The notes: generated from the letters alone by a model not told the origin. A DNA stretch of 64,000 nucleotides from Betaproteobacteria bacterium (GCA_028292405.1 JAQGMJ010000030.1:222039-286038), one strand, 5' to 3'. Counted from the stretch's first letter, positions 50,835-60,595 are shown. Made by a program: numbers and translations.

Positions 50835-51581
50835 TCAGGCGGCGCGCAATTGGCCCCATGAAGACTCCGGAGCCTGCGGCAAATCGCAACCTGAGAAAAC
50901 CATAGGTCTTTCGCAAAAATCGCGCGCCGCTTCGACCACATCCGTAGTCGAACCCGATAAAACCATAGGTTCTTCGCAAAAATCGATCGCCGGTTCGACC
51001 ACGTTTGTAGTGGAATCCGACAAAACCCTATCTTTTTCAGCAAAACCAACAGCGGGCGCCGCCGCAACGCCGCCCCCATCCATCGCCTCGATCTCCGCAA
51101 AGCTCTTCACCAGCCCCGCCCTCTCCCGCCACGCGTACTCCCGCTCGTTCAGCACCTCCAGGCGCTCGTGCACCCGTTCCAGCGCCCGCAACGCCTTGTT
51201 CCGGTCCGGCGAGCGCAAATGCACCACCGGCCCGCCCTTGCGCAACACCGTCCTCACCTCCAGCGCCGCCCGCGTCTCCTCCTCCATCTCATCCGGCGCC
51301 GCCAACTCCCAGCCCTCTTTGAACATCTTCCCCGCCCGGAAAAACGCCGCCCGCTTGCGCTCCTTCATCAACGCCAACGCCGAACAACCCAACTCCGCCA
51401 GCAGGCTCTGCAACTCCATGCGAATGCGCTCCTGCACGGCGGGATTGCTCATCAGCGCATGCGCCTGCGCGGCCCGGCTTTTCTCCGAATAGCCCGCGCG
51501 CACGGCCGCGGCGCTGGCGTTCTGGTCTTTCAGGTATTCGAAGACGAAGCGCTCCTGGCGGAACGTCAATTGGGTGTCCAT
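50835..51581 (-). CDS. Orphan phage terminase small-subunit-like protein with C-terminal repeats
   Basis: A 248-residue protein. The N-terminus is a terminase small-subunit (Terminase_2) domain: LTFRQERFVFEYLKDQNASA followed by AAVRAGYSEKSRAAQAHALM, the DNA-binding helix-turn-helix type. After a coiled-coil-like charged region (EREYAWRERAG) the C-terminus consists of 21-residue repeats ending FCEEPM or FCERPM, encoded by 63-base tandem repeats. The start at 51581 has GGAG seven bases upstream. No large terminase subunit, portal or capsid genes are present, so it is not an active packaging gene of a prophage here. It may be a phage relic or have a new role. Confidence 0.72.
   Translation of the reverse strand: MDTQLTFRQERFVFEYLKDQNASAAAVRAGYSEKSRAAQAHALMSNPAVQERIRMELQSLLAELGCSALALMKERKRAAFFRAGKMFKEGWELAAPDEMEEETRAALEVRTVLRKGGPVVHLRSPDRNKALRALERVHERLEVLNEREYAWRERAGLVKSFAEIEAMDGGGVAAAPAVGFAEKDRVLSDSTTNVVEPAIDFCEEPMVLSGSTTDVVEAARDFCERPMVFSGCDLPQAPESSWGQLRAA
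50896..51045. repeat. 63-bp in-frame tandem repeat, 2.4 copies
   Basis: Units start at 50896, 50959 and 51022 with AAAACCATAGG or AAAACCCTA and share GCAAAAATCG and TTCGACCAC. The exact 63-base period keeps the reading frame of the gene on the minus strand (21 residues per unit). Copy number could vary between strains. Confidence 0.8.
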
Positions 51582-51894
51582 GGCTGCTCCAGTATTTGGG
51601 GGAACTAGAGACGAAGATACGTGGGTCGATGAACTAAGTGTGGTTGATTTGCGGAGGCGGGCAGGGTGGATAAAGCGTTGGGGAAACAAGGGGGTATGAA
51701 GCGATTTTCTAACCTTGTCTGGAAAAATAAGGAAATGGCTTGGGCTACATCCAGCGGATCGCTAGGCTATCCAAGGCCGGTTCGTTCTATACTTGAATAG
51801 CAACCCCATGGCTCTCCAAGTAGTTAAAGAACGCCGCCGTAGGATCGAGTGATCGCATCGGCCGCGCCCGAACAAGCCCCTTTCTTCCAGTAGC

Positions 51895-54800
51895 ATGGCT
51901 CCTCGACGCCCCCAAGCTAAACCAGGCACTCAACGGCGTAAGGCAGTGACGTCCAGGTCCACTAGCGGCGTCGGATACGACTTTGAAGATCAGGTTGCGG
52001 CTTGGTTCTTCCTAAAAATGCTTCGAGACGTGCAAATGCCCGGCACCAAGCTGGCCGGCGGCACCGGCATATCGTTTCAGACGAAATCGCTGAAATGGAA
52101 CCTGGACGACTTGCTGGTCAATGTCGGCTCTTCCCTTCAGGGACAGGGTAGGTTTGCGATCTCTTGCAAGAGCAACTCACAGGTAACCCGGAATGGCTTG
52201 CCACGGGACTTTGTGGCGTCAGCCTGGGCTGATAGAGCTCGCCAGGACATTACCTTGGATGCATCAAAAGATCAGCTAATGCTGGTCACTCGGGGACGCC
52301 ACCCCGAGTTTCAAGCAACTTGGAGTGATATTAAAGCCTGGTGCGAATCCGAAATCCCGCTGCAGGCGATTTCCAACATCGAGGGATCGAGGAAGCACCA
52401 AAAAGTATTCCGGTCGGTTGCACCGCCGGCTGACCAAGCCCAGCCCAGTGAAGCGGACTTGGTTGCCATGGTTAGATTCATTCAGGTTATTCCTCTGGAT
52501 TTCGATGTGGAGCCTTCCGAGGCACGCGCTGAAGCGATCGCCGCGTCCAGAGAGCTTCTTCGCAACGGCACCGTAAATGACGCGACGGAAACTTGGAATG
52601 AGCTTGTCAGCATCGCTCACGAGCAAAGAGTTAAAGCTGGCACTATCGGCGTCGAGACTATTTGGAGTCGACTAAAAGAAAAATTCACGCTTCTTGACCA
52701 GCCAAACTTTGCGGGAGATTTTCGGATTTTACGGGCTCTTTCTCAAGACAACGCAGTCGCGATCGAGACCACGCTAGGGGGAAGGTTTTCGCTCTTGAGG
52801 AGGCCGGAGAGGACTCGTCTCAATGTGCTCTTCCAGGAGCACGACCTGACCATCGTATTCGGTGATTCCGGGACCGGAAAATCGGCTCTAACTTCCTTAG
52901 CCCTACGTGCTGATTTTTTGGACGGCCGCGTTATTTGGTTGTCGGCCGAGGATTTCGAGAAGGCAGTTAGTGAAGGCGATCGACAAACTCTTGGATTGAG
53001 GAATCCGCTTGCGGACACCCTCAAGGCAGTTGGGCGAAATGGAAACACGCTCGTCATCGATTTTGCAGAGCGACTCACAGCCGCCGGCATTGCCAAGCTT
53101 ACAACTCTGATCAACCAAATCTGCCAATCATCGCAATGGAAATGCGTGGTGATCATGCAACCCGACGGGCTAGAGGGAAGACCACACCGAGGCCTGACGG
53201 CGGAAATCAAAGTGGTGGCCTTCGAAGTCCAGACGTTACCTAACGCGGACATCCGCGCCGCTCTTAAATCAACTAAGTCGCTTGAATGGTTAGCCACGCA
53301 GGACGACACCTTCGAATCACTGAGGAACATTAAGTCCCTGTCGTGGCTGATACTTGCAGAGGATGCCTTCGATCAATCTGACGGAAATTCATTCAAGTCT
53401 CGGACCGCCGTCGCAGACCGAATATGGATCTTTTGGACCCAGAAGAAGCCGTCCTATGCGCGGCTTTTGATGCAGCTTGGGGCCCAGTTCGCCGATCAAT
53501 TCAAATCGAGTTTGCCGATATCCGGCCTGGGAGCTGCGGAGACGGCAATTTTGGACGATGCCCCCAGCGCGCTTCCGGTTCGTGTAAATGCGAAGCATCA
53601 AGTCGAGTTCGAACACGATCTTGCGGCCGAGTGGTCCAGGTTTCAGCATTTGAAGCAAATCGCAGATCAGATAGATACCTGGTCCCCTCTGGCCGCAAAC
53701 CCAGTTTGGGCTGGCGCCGTTCGCACGCTTGGCCAGTATTTCCTCCGAGAAACTGTCGAAGGTGGAACGCGATGGGACAAGGTGTTTAGCGCCCTTTCTG
53801 GCGGCTCAAAAAAGAATGAGGCGGCAGCCGACCTGTTGTTGGATGCCCTGTTTTTCGACCCCCAGTCGTTTCGGTACCTTGATGAGCGTATCGAGTTGCT
53901 ACTTTCGAGCAACGGGCGACTGCTTAACCGGTTGTTGCGTCGCTTCAGGCATGTTGCGACAAGTGCAAGCATTTCGCTGCCCCAGATCGCGTCCGAGTTC
54001 GGTATATACCTGGAAAGTATGTACCGAAGCCCTATCTTTTCCCGGTGGGGTGGAATGCTAAGATTTTTGGAGGTAAATCGGATAAGGGTCGCAAAGCTGG
54101 TAGCCCCAGAGGTAAGCGAGCTCTGCTTGATTTGGCTAAATGCAACGGGCGGCGCAAGCTATCTTGGCGACGGCCTGCCGTACAGACTTGAGATGGCGAG
54201 ATTGGCGCTCGATATCGGGCGTCAACTTCAAATCGAAATCGGAAAACATCGATACAGGCCGGATGAGGACGACAAGACCATCATAACGGCGGCCCTAGCT
54301 GCCTCAGAAGTGATTCCCGATGAAGCGGCGGCGTGGTCTTTGGAAATGGTCAATCGTCGGCCTTGGCACGAAGATGTCATGGCCGAAATTAACGCGCATC
54401 ATCAGCGCCTGGCAGAAGAGCACCAGCGAAGATTGCGTGACGACCCGGTATTTCGAAAACGGATTGAGGAGCGACGATATTCGCCCATGATCGGAAGCAA
54501 TCGCGAGAAATTGCCGCCCTGGCATCTCGGTCCGTATGGTTCGGTGGATAGAAAGTTCGCTGAAGCTTGCGAATCGGCCGCGCTATATCCGCTCATGCGG
54601 ATTCGCCCTAAGGCTGCGTTAGAAGTGCTTCTAGCCACGCTGGTCGAAGGTTCCCCCGAAGAACCCGGGCGGCACCTGAGTCTGGACGATTATATTGGCC
54701 TAGAGTGGCACGATAGCACCTATCCCACGTCATATTGGAAAAGCGCATTCTTTGGATTCCTTGGAATAAATCCTAATATTGCTTTGCGAGGACTGATCGA

Positions 54801-57204
54801 CCTCGTCAACTTTTGCACTGACAGATGGGGTAAAGCGGCCTTTCGAGAAATGGGGCGCATTCCGGGCATCGTTATCGACGGTTTACCAAACGTGTACTAC
54901 GGCGGACGGAGCACGCTCAACTGGGTACATGAAAACTCGAATCACGTCGGTCAACTTTATTGTGGCTTGGCCGCGTTGGAGCGCCAGCTGTGCGCTTGGT
55001 CGGACGTCAATGTCGAGATTGCGCCGTATATTGCAACGATACTAAGTCGTTCGCGATCACTAGCTTTGATTGGTGTTCTACTGAACGTCGGAAAGTATAA
55101 GCCCGCGCTCTTCTCGGGTCCGTTGCTACCGCTATTAGGGCATGCAAAGCTCTATTTTTACGATGACTCGCGTGTCACAGAAGCGCTACCCTTTGCTTTC
55201 GACGCGCTCAATTGGAGCGCACAAGGAGATTTTGCGTTCAATGCAGCGCGAGATTGGATCAACGCCCCTTACAGACATCGTCGCCTGCGAGAGGTAGCTT
55301 CGGATCTAGCCGCCTCAGATGCCAAGGTGGCTGATTTTCTTCGCGCTTGCATTTCCGACTGGCCTAGGACGGACAGCGAAGGGGCGGCTCTTGAAATCGA
55401 CATGCTTGGAGCCGAGCTTGACTCCCGAAATCTTCAGATAGAGGTGGCCGCGGACGGTACTAGCACCATCACACGCGTCCGATATCCTCTAGAGATTGTG
55501 CAGCGATACCAGGCGAAGAAAAACGCTACCGCCAGGGAAGAACACCTTCTTCAGGTGCCGTTTCAATGCTGCGAAGTGCTAAGGAAATCAGCTCGCCTTT
55601 CCAATGAATCTGTGAAATATCTAGCGCAACTCCTGAAAGATCAGTTTGACGGAGTCATCCTAGAGGACCATTTCAAAGCAACGCTTCGCGTGGTGAGCGC
55701 GGGTACATTGGTGTGCGTGTATGACGACTCCCATAACGAGGTGGCCCCCGCTCTGAGAGAGGCGCGGCAAATCCTGGATGAACAAGTCGCTGCAATCGCA
55801 GCAATTGGCGACAGCACGGGGCTTTCGAAAGAGGAACGAAGCCCGTTTTCCGACCGAATCGAAGTCATTACCCACGCCATCTACAAATTGTGGCGTTCTA
55901 GCTCAATTGGTGCCGAGCGAGACAAGTACGAAAAAGCCATCCTGGTCCTGATAAGCAGCGGCTTCGACAGTGCTCTGAATATGATTTTTTGGAAGGCACA
56001 TCAAGAGAGAGAAGAGCTTCACAACAACTGGTGGCGGCTTCTGGAACTGGGGTATCTTTGGGTGGGACTTACAGCTCTGACCCGGCCTCCATATAGCGGT
56101 CTTCCAAAACGGTCGGTATGGTCGCATTGGCGGCGGCAATTCCGCGCCTTCAAGATTGATTGCATACAACCGAATTTGCAGAGAGTGTCCTTGCACCGGA
56201 TTGCGGCTGCCGTTGAGCGACTCGAATCAAGAGCGTGGTCACGAGCCAAAACAAAAGACCCGGATGAATTCAAGTTTAGGGGCGACCGGAGTCGGCATTT
56301 TCATGGATTCAATTCGGATGTCCTTGAAGCCGTATTCAACTGGCTAATCGACAAGGATCACATTGCAGATGATTTGATCGAATCCGGGAAACCAGGCTGG
56401 AACGCTCTTTTTTTTCTCGACAGCTTACGGGCCTATTTCAACCAGGTCGAGCGTCGCGACGACGAAGAGGATGCGCGAACAACTTCGAAGTTCGGCTACT
56501 CCCTTCAGTGGGCGTCTGCTTTGTACGTCTTACGTTATCCCGTCGCCAAGGCAAGGACCATTTGGGAACCCATATTCGATCTGGGTCCAAAAGGTCACTA
56601 TGCGATCGGAGCGTTTATCGACCAGTGGCATCTTATAAAAATCTCGGACTCTAACGCGGCCTCGTTCGAACAACACTGGCGCGCCATGATAGAACACACG
56701 CTGAATGAAACGCGATGGCATACCGGAAAGGGTTGGTACGATTGGGAGCAAACAATAAGGCGACTGATCGGCATCAGCGGACGAACGGCGCAGCCAGAAA
56801 CAGAGCTCCGCCAAAACATGATCTGGGCTCTGAGAGATGCCTACCAGCGATGGGCGCAAGAACGTCTGCAGCGGGATGATACAAATCTCCATCATTTTTG
56901 CGCGTTCTTGGCTGCAAAATTGGCCGACAAGTTGCGGCCGCTGGCGATTAGCTGGGTGAGAACGGGAATTGAGAAACACGACCTCACGAAATACTGGAAG
57001 CCAAAAAAAGCCGGGGCTGCGCTGCTTGAGTGCATCGCCACCTTGCTCTCCCAGATTGAACGCGGAGAAGCGAGCATGGACGACAAACTACGGGCGGACG
57101 TCCTCTGGCTGTGCACACTCCTCGTATCCAAGGAAGTACCGTCCGCGATTGTCTTGCAGCAGAGGGTTCAGCGATACTTGATGGGGGCGAAACCCGCCCA
57201 GTAG
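51895..57204 (+). CDS. Giant nuclease-NTPase protein, probable anti-phage defence (STAND/Avs-like architecture)
   Basis: A 1769-residue protein with no signal peptide. Residues 25-130 look like a PD-(D/E)xK-type nuclease: GVGYDFEDQVAAWFFLKML (Glu31), WNLDDLLVNVG (Asp72) and FAISCKSNSQV (Lys92, with Ser in place of the usual Glu two before the Lys). A P-loop NTPase follows, Walker A GDSGTGKS at 323-330 and Walker B NTLVIDFAE at 384-392. The remaining 1300 residues are helical, as in ligand-sensing arms, with no named repeat. Base composition is clearly lower in GC than the core genes, indicating transfer. Effector-NTPase-long sensor is the plan of Avs defence proteins, but I see no clear family match, so the role is inferred. 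Confidence 0.75.
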   Translation: MAPRRPQAKPGTQRRKAVTSRSTSGVGYDFEDQVAAWFFLKMLRDVQMPGTKLAGGTGISFQTKSLKWNLDDLLVNVGSSLQGQGRFAISCKSNSQVTRNGLPRDFVASAWADRARQDITLDASKDQLMLVTRGRHPEFQATWSDIKAWCESEIPLQAISNIEGSRKHQKVFRSVAPPADQAQPSEADLVAMVRFIQVIPLDFDVEPSEARAEAIAASRELLRNGTVNDATETWNELVSIAHEQRVKAGTIGVETIWSRLKEKFTLLDQPNFAGDFRILRALSQDNAVAIETTLGGRFSLLRRPERTRLNVLFQEHDLTIVFGDSGTGKSALTSLALRADFLDGRVIWLSAEDFEKAVSEGDRQTLGLRNPLADTLKAVGRNGNTLVIDFAERLTAAGIAKLTTLINQICQSSQWKCVVIMQPDGLEGRPHRGLTAEIKVVAFEVQTLPNADIRAALKSTKSLEWLATQDDTFESLRNIKSLSWLILAEDAFDQSDGNSFKSRTAVADRIWIFWTQKKPSYARLLMQLGAQFADQFKSSLPISGLGAAETAILDDAPSALPVRVNAKHQVEFEHDLAAEWSRFQHLKQIADQIDTWSPLAANPVWAGAVRTLGQYFLRETVEGGTRWDKVFSALSGGSKKNEAAADLLLDALFFDPQSFRYLDERIELLLSSNGRLLNRLLRRFRHVATSASISLPQIASEFGIYLESMYRSPIFSRWGGMLRFLEVNRIRVAKLVAPEVSELCLIWLNATGGASYLGDGLPYRLEMARLALDIGRQLQIEIGKHRYRPDEDDKTIITAALAASEVIPDEAAAWSLEMVNRRPWHEDVMAEINAHHQRLAEEHQRRLRDDPVFRKRIEERRYSPMIGSNREKLPPWHLGPYGSVDRKFAEACESAALYPLMRIRPKAALEVLLATLVEGSPEEPGRHLSLDDYIGLEWHDSTYPTSYWKSAFFGFLGINPNIALRGLIDLVNFCTDRWGKAAFREMGRIPGIVIDGLPNVYYGGRSTLNWVHENSNHVGQLYCGLAALERQLCAWSDVNVEIAPYIATILSRSRSLALIGVLLNVGKYKPALFSGPLLPLLGHAKLYFYDDSRVTEALPFAFDALNWSAQGDFAFNAARDWINAPYRHRRLREVASDLAASDAKVADFLRACISDWPRTDSEGAALEIDMLGAELDSRNLQIEVAADGTSTITRVRYPLEIVQRYQAKKNATAREEHLLQVPFQCCEVLRKSARLSNESVKYLAQLLKDQFDGVILEDHFKATLRVVSAGTLVCVYDDSHNEVAPALREARQILDEQVAAIAAIGDSTGLSKEERSPFSDRIEVITHAIYKLWRSSSIGAERDKYEKAILVLISSGFDSALNMIFWKAHQEREELHNNWWRLLELGYLWVGLTALTRPPYSGLPKRSVWSHWRRQFRAFKIDCIQPNLQRVSLHRIAAAVERLESRAWSRAKTKDPDEFKFRGDRSRHFHGFNSDVLEAVFNWLIDKDHIADDLIESGKPGWNALFFLDSLRAYFNQVERRDDEEDARTTSKFGYSLQWASALYVLRYPVAKARTIWEPIFDLGPKGHYAIGAFIDQWHLIKISDSNAASFEQHWRAMIEHTLNETRWHTGKGWYDWEQTIRRLIGISGRTAQPETELRQNMIWALRDAYQRWAQERLQRDDTNLHHFCAFLAAKLADKLRPLAISWVRTGIEKHDLTKYWKPKKAGAALLECIATLLSQIERGEASMDDKLRADVLWLCTLLVSKEVPSAIVLQQRVQRYLMGAKPAQ

Positions 57205-57284
57205 AAAACACAGGGAAACAAGCCGAATAAGGCGGCCAAAGAGCCGCTGGCAAACTTCCAAGTTTCGCATCAATGGAGACAAGA

Positions 57285-58280
57285 ATGTTGTTCACGAAAG
57301 CCCGAACCGTGCCGAATGGCGCGCGTTCCTTGCTGGCGGGTTGCCTGGCGATGTTCTTCGGGGGCCAGGCGCTGGCCGCCGACAGTTACCCGTCCAAATC
57401 TGTTCGCCTGATCGTTCCCTTTGCGCCGGGCGGCACCACGGACTTGATCGCGCGGGTGGTGGCGCAGAAGATGGCGGGGGTGTGGGGTCAGCCGATTGTG
57501 ATCGATAACCGTGGCGGGGCGACTGGGCAGATCGGCACGGAGATGGTGGCGAACGCTGCGCCGGATGGTTATACGATTCTGATGAATTCGGCGGGGCTGG
57601 TGACCGATGCGAATTTTCGGAAGTTGCCTTACAACACGGCAAAGGCGTTCACGCCGATCACCAATGCGGCCAATACGCCGTATTTCCTGTTTGCGAATCC
57701 GGCTTTCCCGGTGAATTCGGTGAAGGAGCTGGTGGCCTTGGCGAAGGCGAAGCCGGACCAGGTTACGTTTGGGTCGTCCGGCATCGGCGGGGCGGTGCAT
57801 CTTTCCGGCGAGATGTTCAACGCGCTGGCGGGCGTGCGGCTGATGCATGTGCCGTACAAGGGCACCGGCGCGGCGATTACCGCGCTGGTGGCCGGTGAGG
57901 TCAATCTGGTGTTTGTCGGGCTGCCCTCTGCCCAGCAATTCGTGAAGAATGGACGGCTGAAGATTATTGCGACGGCCGGCAGCAAGCGCTCTTCGTTCTA
58001 TCCCGATATTCCGACCATTGCCGAAGCGGGCGTGCCGGGGTACGCGGCGGACAACTGGTTTGGTTTCTTCGGGCCGGCGGGGCTGCCTGCTGACGTGGAA
58101 CAGAAGATCGCCGAGACGACAGTCAAGGCGCTGGCCACGGCCGAGGTGCAGGAACAGCTCAGGCAATTGGGTGCTGTGCCCGTCGGTAATTCCCCTGCGG
58201 AGTTCAAGGCGGACTTCCAGAGCGAGATCGTGCGCTGGGGGAGGGTGATCCACGAGCGGGGGATCAAGCAGGAGAAGTAG
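57285..58280 (+). CDS. TctC/Bug-family periplasmic solute receptor, second copy
   Basis: A 331-residue exported receptor with signal peptide to about residue 31 (GGQALAADSYP). Family blocks: VRLIVPFAPGGTTDLIARVV, VIDNRGGATGQIGTEMVAN, VTFGSSGIGGAVHLSGEMF and MHVPYKGTGAAITALVAGEV. ATG at 57285 is preferred over 57273 because GGAGA falls between them at the right distance. It has no membrane partner nearby. GC content is back to the core level, so it may not belong to the low-GC gene before it. Confidence 0.92.
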   Translation: MLFTKARTVPNGARSLLAGCLAMFFGGQALAADSYPSKSVRLIVPFAPGGTTDLIARVVAQKMAGVWGQPIVIDNRGGATGQIGTEMVANAAPDGYTILMNSAGLVTDANFRKLPYNTAKAFTPITNAANTPYFLFANPAFPVNSVKELVALAKAKPDQVTFGSSGIGGAVHLSGEMFNALAGVRLMHVPYKGTGAAITALVAGEVNLVFVGLPSAQQFVKNGRLKIIATAGSKRSSFYPDIPTIAEAGVPGYAADNWFGFFGPAGLPADVEQKIAETTVKALATAEVQEQLRQLGAVPVGNSPAEFKADFQSEIVRWGRVIHERGIKQEK

Positions 58281-58368
58281 CGAGGGTGGGGGCTTCGTTA
58301 CCGCGAAGCATTGGCAGGAAGCATGTTGGGACCGACCATCATGTTTGAAACAACTGGGGTCTGGACTC

Positions 58369-59043
58369 TTAACTCTCGCCGGCGATGGTCGGGGAACAGC
58401 GTCTCAAGAATCTGTCAAGCCGCCACAGATGGCTACCCTCAGGCAACATATTTTCCAGTTCGGACCTGAGTTCTTCCCGACAGTAGTAATAGGCCGCAAC
58501 GAGCGCTAGAGCGAAGCCCAGGCATTGCGAGACGATCGAGATGGCTTGCAAGGGCATGCTTCCGCTCCAAGCGGACCAGGCGATACGGACCGCGAAAATG
58601 AGGATCGCTGCAATCACGCCGCCTGCGACGGCAAGCGATTTCACGATGAGCCAGAGGGCGAACTTGATGCTCTGGTCGACAAATTGGGGACGGGTGGCGC
58701 AGCCAAATAGCCCGCTCAGGACATAACCGAAGATTTGAGGAACGATCAATATCCCGGCTGTGCCAATTGCAATCATGCAATCCAACCTGATGTCGACCAT
58801 CATTGTGAGGAGGCTGTTCAACCTTTTTCCGGCGTCCCCGTTGAAACTGCCGTTTGGCCCGATGATATCTTCGGACACTCCCCAAGCGCCGATGATCGAC
58901 GTGGCGACGAGGGCGAGCGAGAAGGCGTAGAAAACGGTATGAACCGCCGTGGCGTGTTGCTTGCGCAGGTACCTGATGCTAGAAAGAGCGAAGAGCCCGC
59001 CGAGGATAATTCCGACGAAGGGGTTGGACAGGATTCCGTTCAT
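58369..59043 (-). CDS. Unknown integral membrane protein
   Basis: A 224-residue protein with about five membrane segments: near 8-22, 35-55, 90-110, 130-155 and 165-185, and a soluble basic C-terminus (WRLDRFLRRCSP). No family is recognised. Composition is lower in GC than the core. It stands alone between the TctC gene and an AT-rich gap (59100-59170) that could be its promoter region. Confidence 0.6.
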   Translation of the reverse strand: MNGILSNPFVGIILGGLFALSSIRYLRKQHATAVHTVFYAFSLALVATSIIGAWGVSEDIIGPNGSFNGDAGKRLNSLLTMMVDIRLDCMIAIGTAGILIVPQIFGYVLSGLFGCATRPQFVDQSIKFALWLIVKSLAVAGGVIAAILIFAVRIAWSAWSGSMPLQAISIVSQCLGFALALVAAYYYCREELRSELENMLPEGSHLWRLDRFLRRCSPTIAGES

Positions 59044-59201
59044 AGCAAGCCGTGGTTATCAATTGGCCGGGTGGAAGAAGGGCACGAGTCTTCAAGAGCC
59101 AAGAATAACGTAGAAACCTTACTCACTATCTAATTTAACATAATATACATTATATTTTATTTAGGCTTGGGGCGGCGCAGGGGTTCTCAGAGAGAAAACC
59201 G

Positions 59202-59759
59202 TTGGTCCGGTACGCTTCCCAGGCGCTTCCCAAATACTTTGGCAAGAAACCCGCGACGCGGATTTATCAGGCATCATGCGCAAATCGATGCCTCTGGAAT
59301 CAAGTTATGCCTGTTGATTTTTTGAGCCTTCGCGCGGCTCGTCAAAAATGGCGGGCTGCGGAGGCGATTTCGATGCGCGAGATTCATGCTTTGATAAACG
59401 GAGATGAGTCGGCACGTGAACGGCTCCTTGCGTCCCGCCGGGTTTCGGAGATCGCATTTGCCGAATTCATGAGGCTCGCCAAGCCGACTCCCGACCCCGA
59501 GCTGATGAACGGCCAGGCAAAGCGGCAACTGACGGCCTCTCAAATGCATGCGGAAGTCCGGCGGCGCCTGGACGAGCATCCTGTGTTGGGCAACTTCTCG
59601 TTCTCCTGGACGATCGCAGAGCCGAATGTGGCCGAAGACGGGACATTCTCGGTCACATCATGGACCGTAGACGTCAACGTCGGCGCATTGGATGCGTTTC
59701 GGGACGAGGTTTTGCGAATCGCACGGTCTGTCCAGGATGAATATGAACTGATCGCGTGA
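59202..59759 (+). CDS. Hypothetical protein
   Basis: A 185-codon frame; an internal ATG at 59307 (MPVDFLSLRAARQKWRAAEA) gives a 150-residue protein and may be the true start. The middle is helical and charged (MREIHALINGDESARERLLA) and the end is beta-like (SFSWTIAEPNVAEDGTFSVT then VDVNVGALDAFRD). No family is recognised and no signal or membrane segment seen. Lower GC than neighbours. Preceded by an AT-rich stretch. Confidence 0.5.
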   Translation: MVRYASQALPKYFGKKPATRIYQASCANRCLWNQVMPVDFLSLRAARQKWRAAEAISMREIHALINGDESARERLLASRRVSEIAFAEFMRLAKPTPDPELMNGQAKRQLTASQMHAEVRRRLDEHPVLGNFSFSWTIAEPNVAEDGTFSVTSWTVDVNVGALDAFRDEVLRIARSVQDEYELIA

Positions 59760-60160
59760 CCGGCGGCTTCCGCGTGCCCGGTAGCGTTGGTTCGACGAGG
59801 TTTGATCGCGCTGGTCGGCGGTATTGTTCCCGGTGCCGTGTAATGGCCTGCAGAATCCTGTTTTATTCGGTCTATTCTTTTCGACTTGTTAAATACTCCT
59901 GCGGGAGGTTGCTTTTTTCGCTGTTCCGTAACAGTATCCGGCCTGTTCTTTTTTGCGCTTCCAACAAAAGCCCATTGCAGTTTCATAATAAAAGCCCGAA
60001 CCAGCCCGGGCATGTTTAGTCGATCATTCGCGTATCGACCCGGGCCGCGCAGTCAATATACTCGCCACGCAATTCGCTGCTCGAACGAGCCAAAACATTT
60101 CCGGTCCATCTACGGTCCGGACAGGTTCACCTTAGCGGCGGTTGGCCGCAAAGCGGCACC
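59760..60160. other. Gap without a gene
   Basis: 400 bases of mixed composition with poly-pyrimidine runs. I see no gene, no terminator and no repeat that stands out. The promoter of the response-regulator gene should lie near its right end. Confidence 0.5.
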
Positions 60161-60595
60161 ATGACGCAGCGGCCTGCCGAAATTCTGCTGGTCGAGGACA
60201 ATGAAGACGAGGTCTTCCTGACGCGGCGCGCGTTTCGCACGGTCAATCCGCTGATCAACCTGCACCATGTGGACAATGGCGAGAAGTGCCTGGCGTTTTT
60301 GCGCCGGCAGCCGCCTTATGAACAGGCGCCGGTGCCCGACCTGGTGCTGCTCGACATCAATATGCCGGTGATGAGCGGCCGCGAGGTGCTGCAGGCGATC
60401 AACGCGGACGATGCGCTGTGCCATCTGCCGGTGGTGGTGATGACCACATCGAACGAGGAAAACGAGATTTTCGAGATGTACCGGCTGCGCTGCAGTTCCT
60501 ACGTTACCAAGCCGGTCAATTTCGAGCGCTTCGTGCAGGTAATCCGCCAGCTTTGCGACTACTGGCTGTCGCTGGCGAGCCTGCCGCGCAAGTAG
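60161..60595 (+). CDS. Single-domain response regulator (CheY/Rcp1-like)
   Basis: A 144-residue receiver domain without output domain. ILLVEDNEDEVFLTRRAF supplies the acidic pocket, LVLLDINMPVMSG the phospho-acceptor Asp, VMTTSNEENE the conserved Thr and SSYVTKPVNFERF the Lys. The long loop between alpha-2 and beta-3 is typical of Rcp1-type regulators that work with phytochrome or other hybrid kinases. No kinase is within the window next to it. Confidence 0.92.
   Translation: MTQRPAEILLVEDNEDEVFLTRRAFRTVNPLINLHHVDNGEKCLAFLRRQPPYEQAPVPDLVLLDINMPVMSGREVLQAINADDALCHLPVVVMTTSNEENEIFEMYRLRCSSYVTKPVNFERFVQVIRQLCDYWLSLASLPRK

Noticed and set aside
50896-51045. CRISPR array suggested by regularly spaced repeats
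   Set aside because: The units are 63 bases end to end without unique spacers, similar along their whole length, and lie in frame inside a coding region.
50835-51581. Part of an intact prophage
   Set aside because: No large terminase, portal, capsid, tail, lysis or integrase genes are found nearby; neighbours are an exported-protein locus and a defence-like gene.
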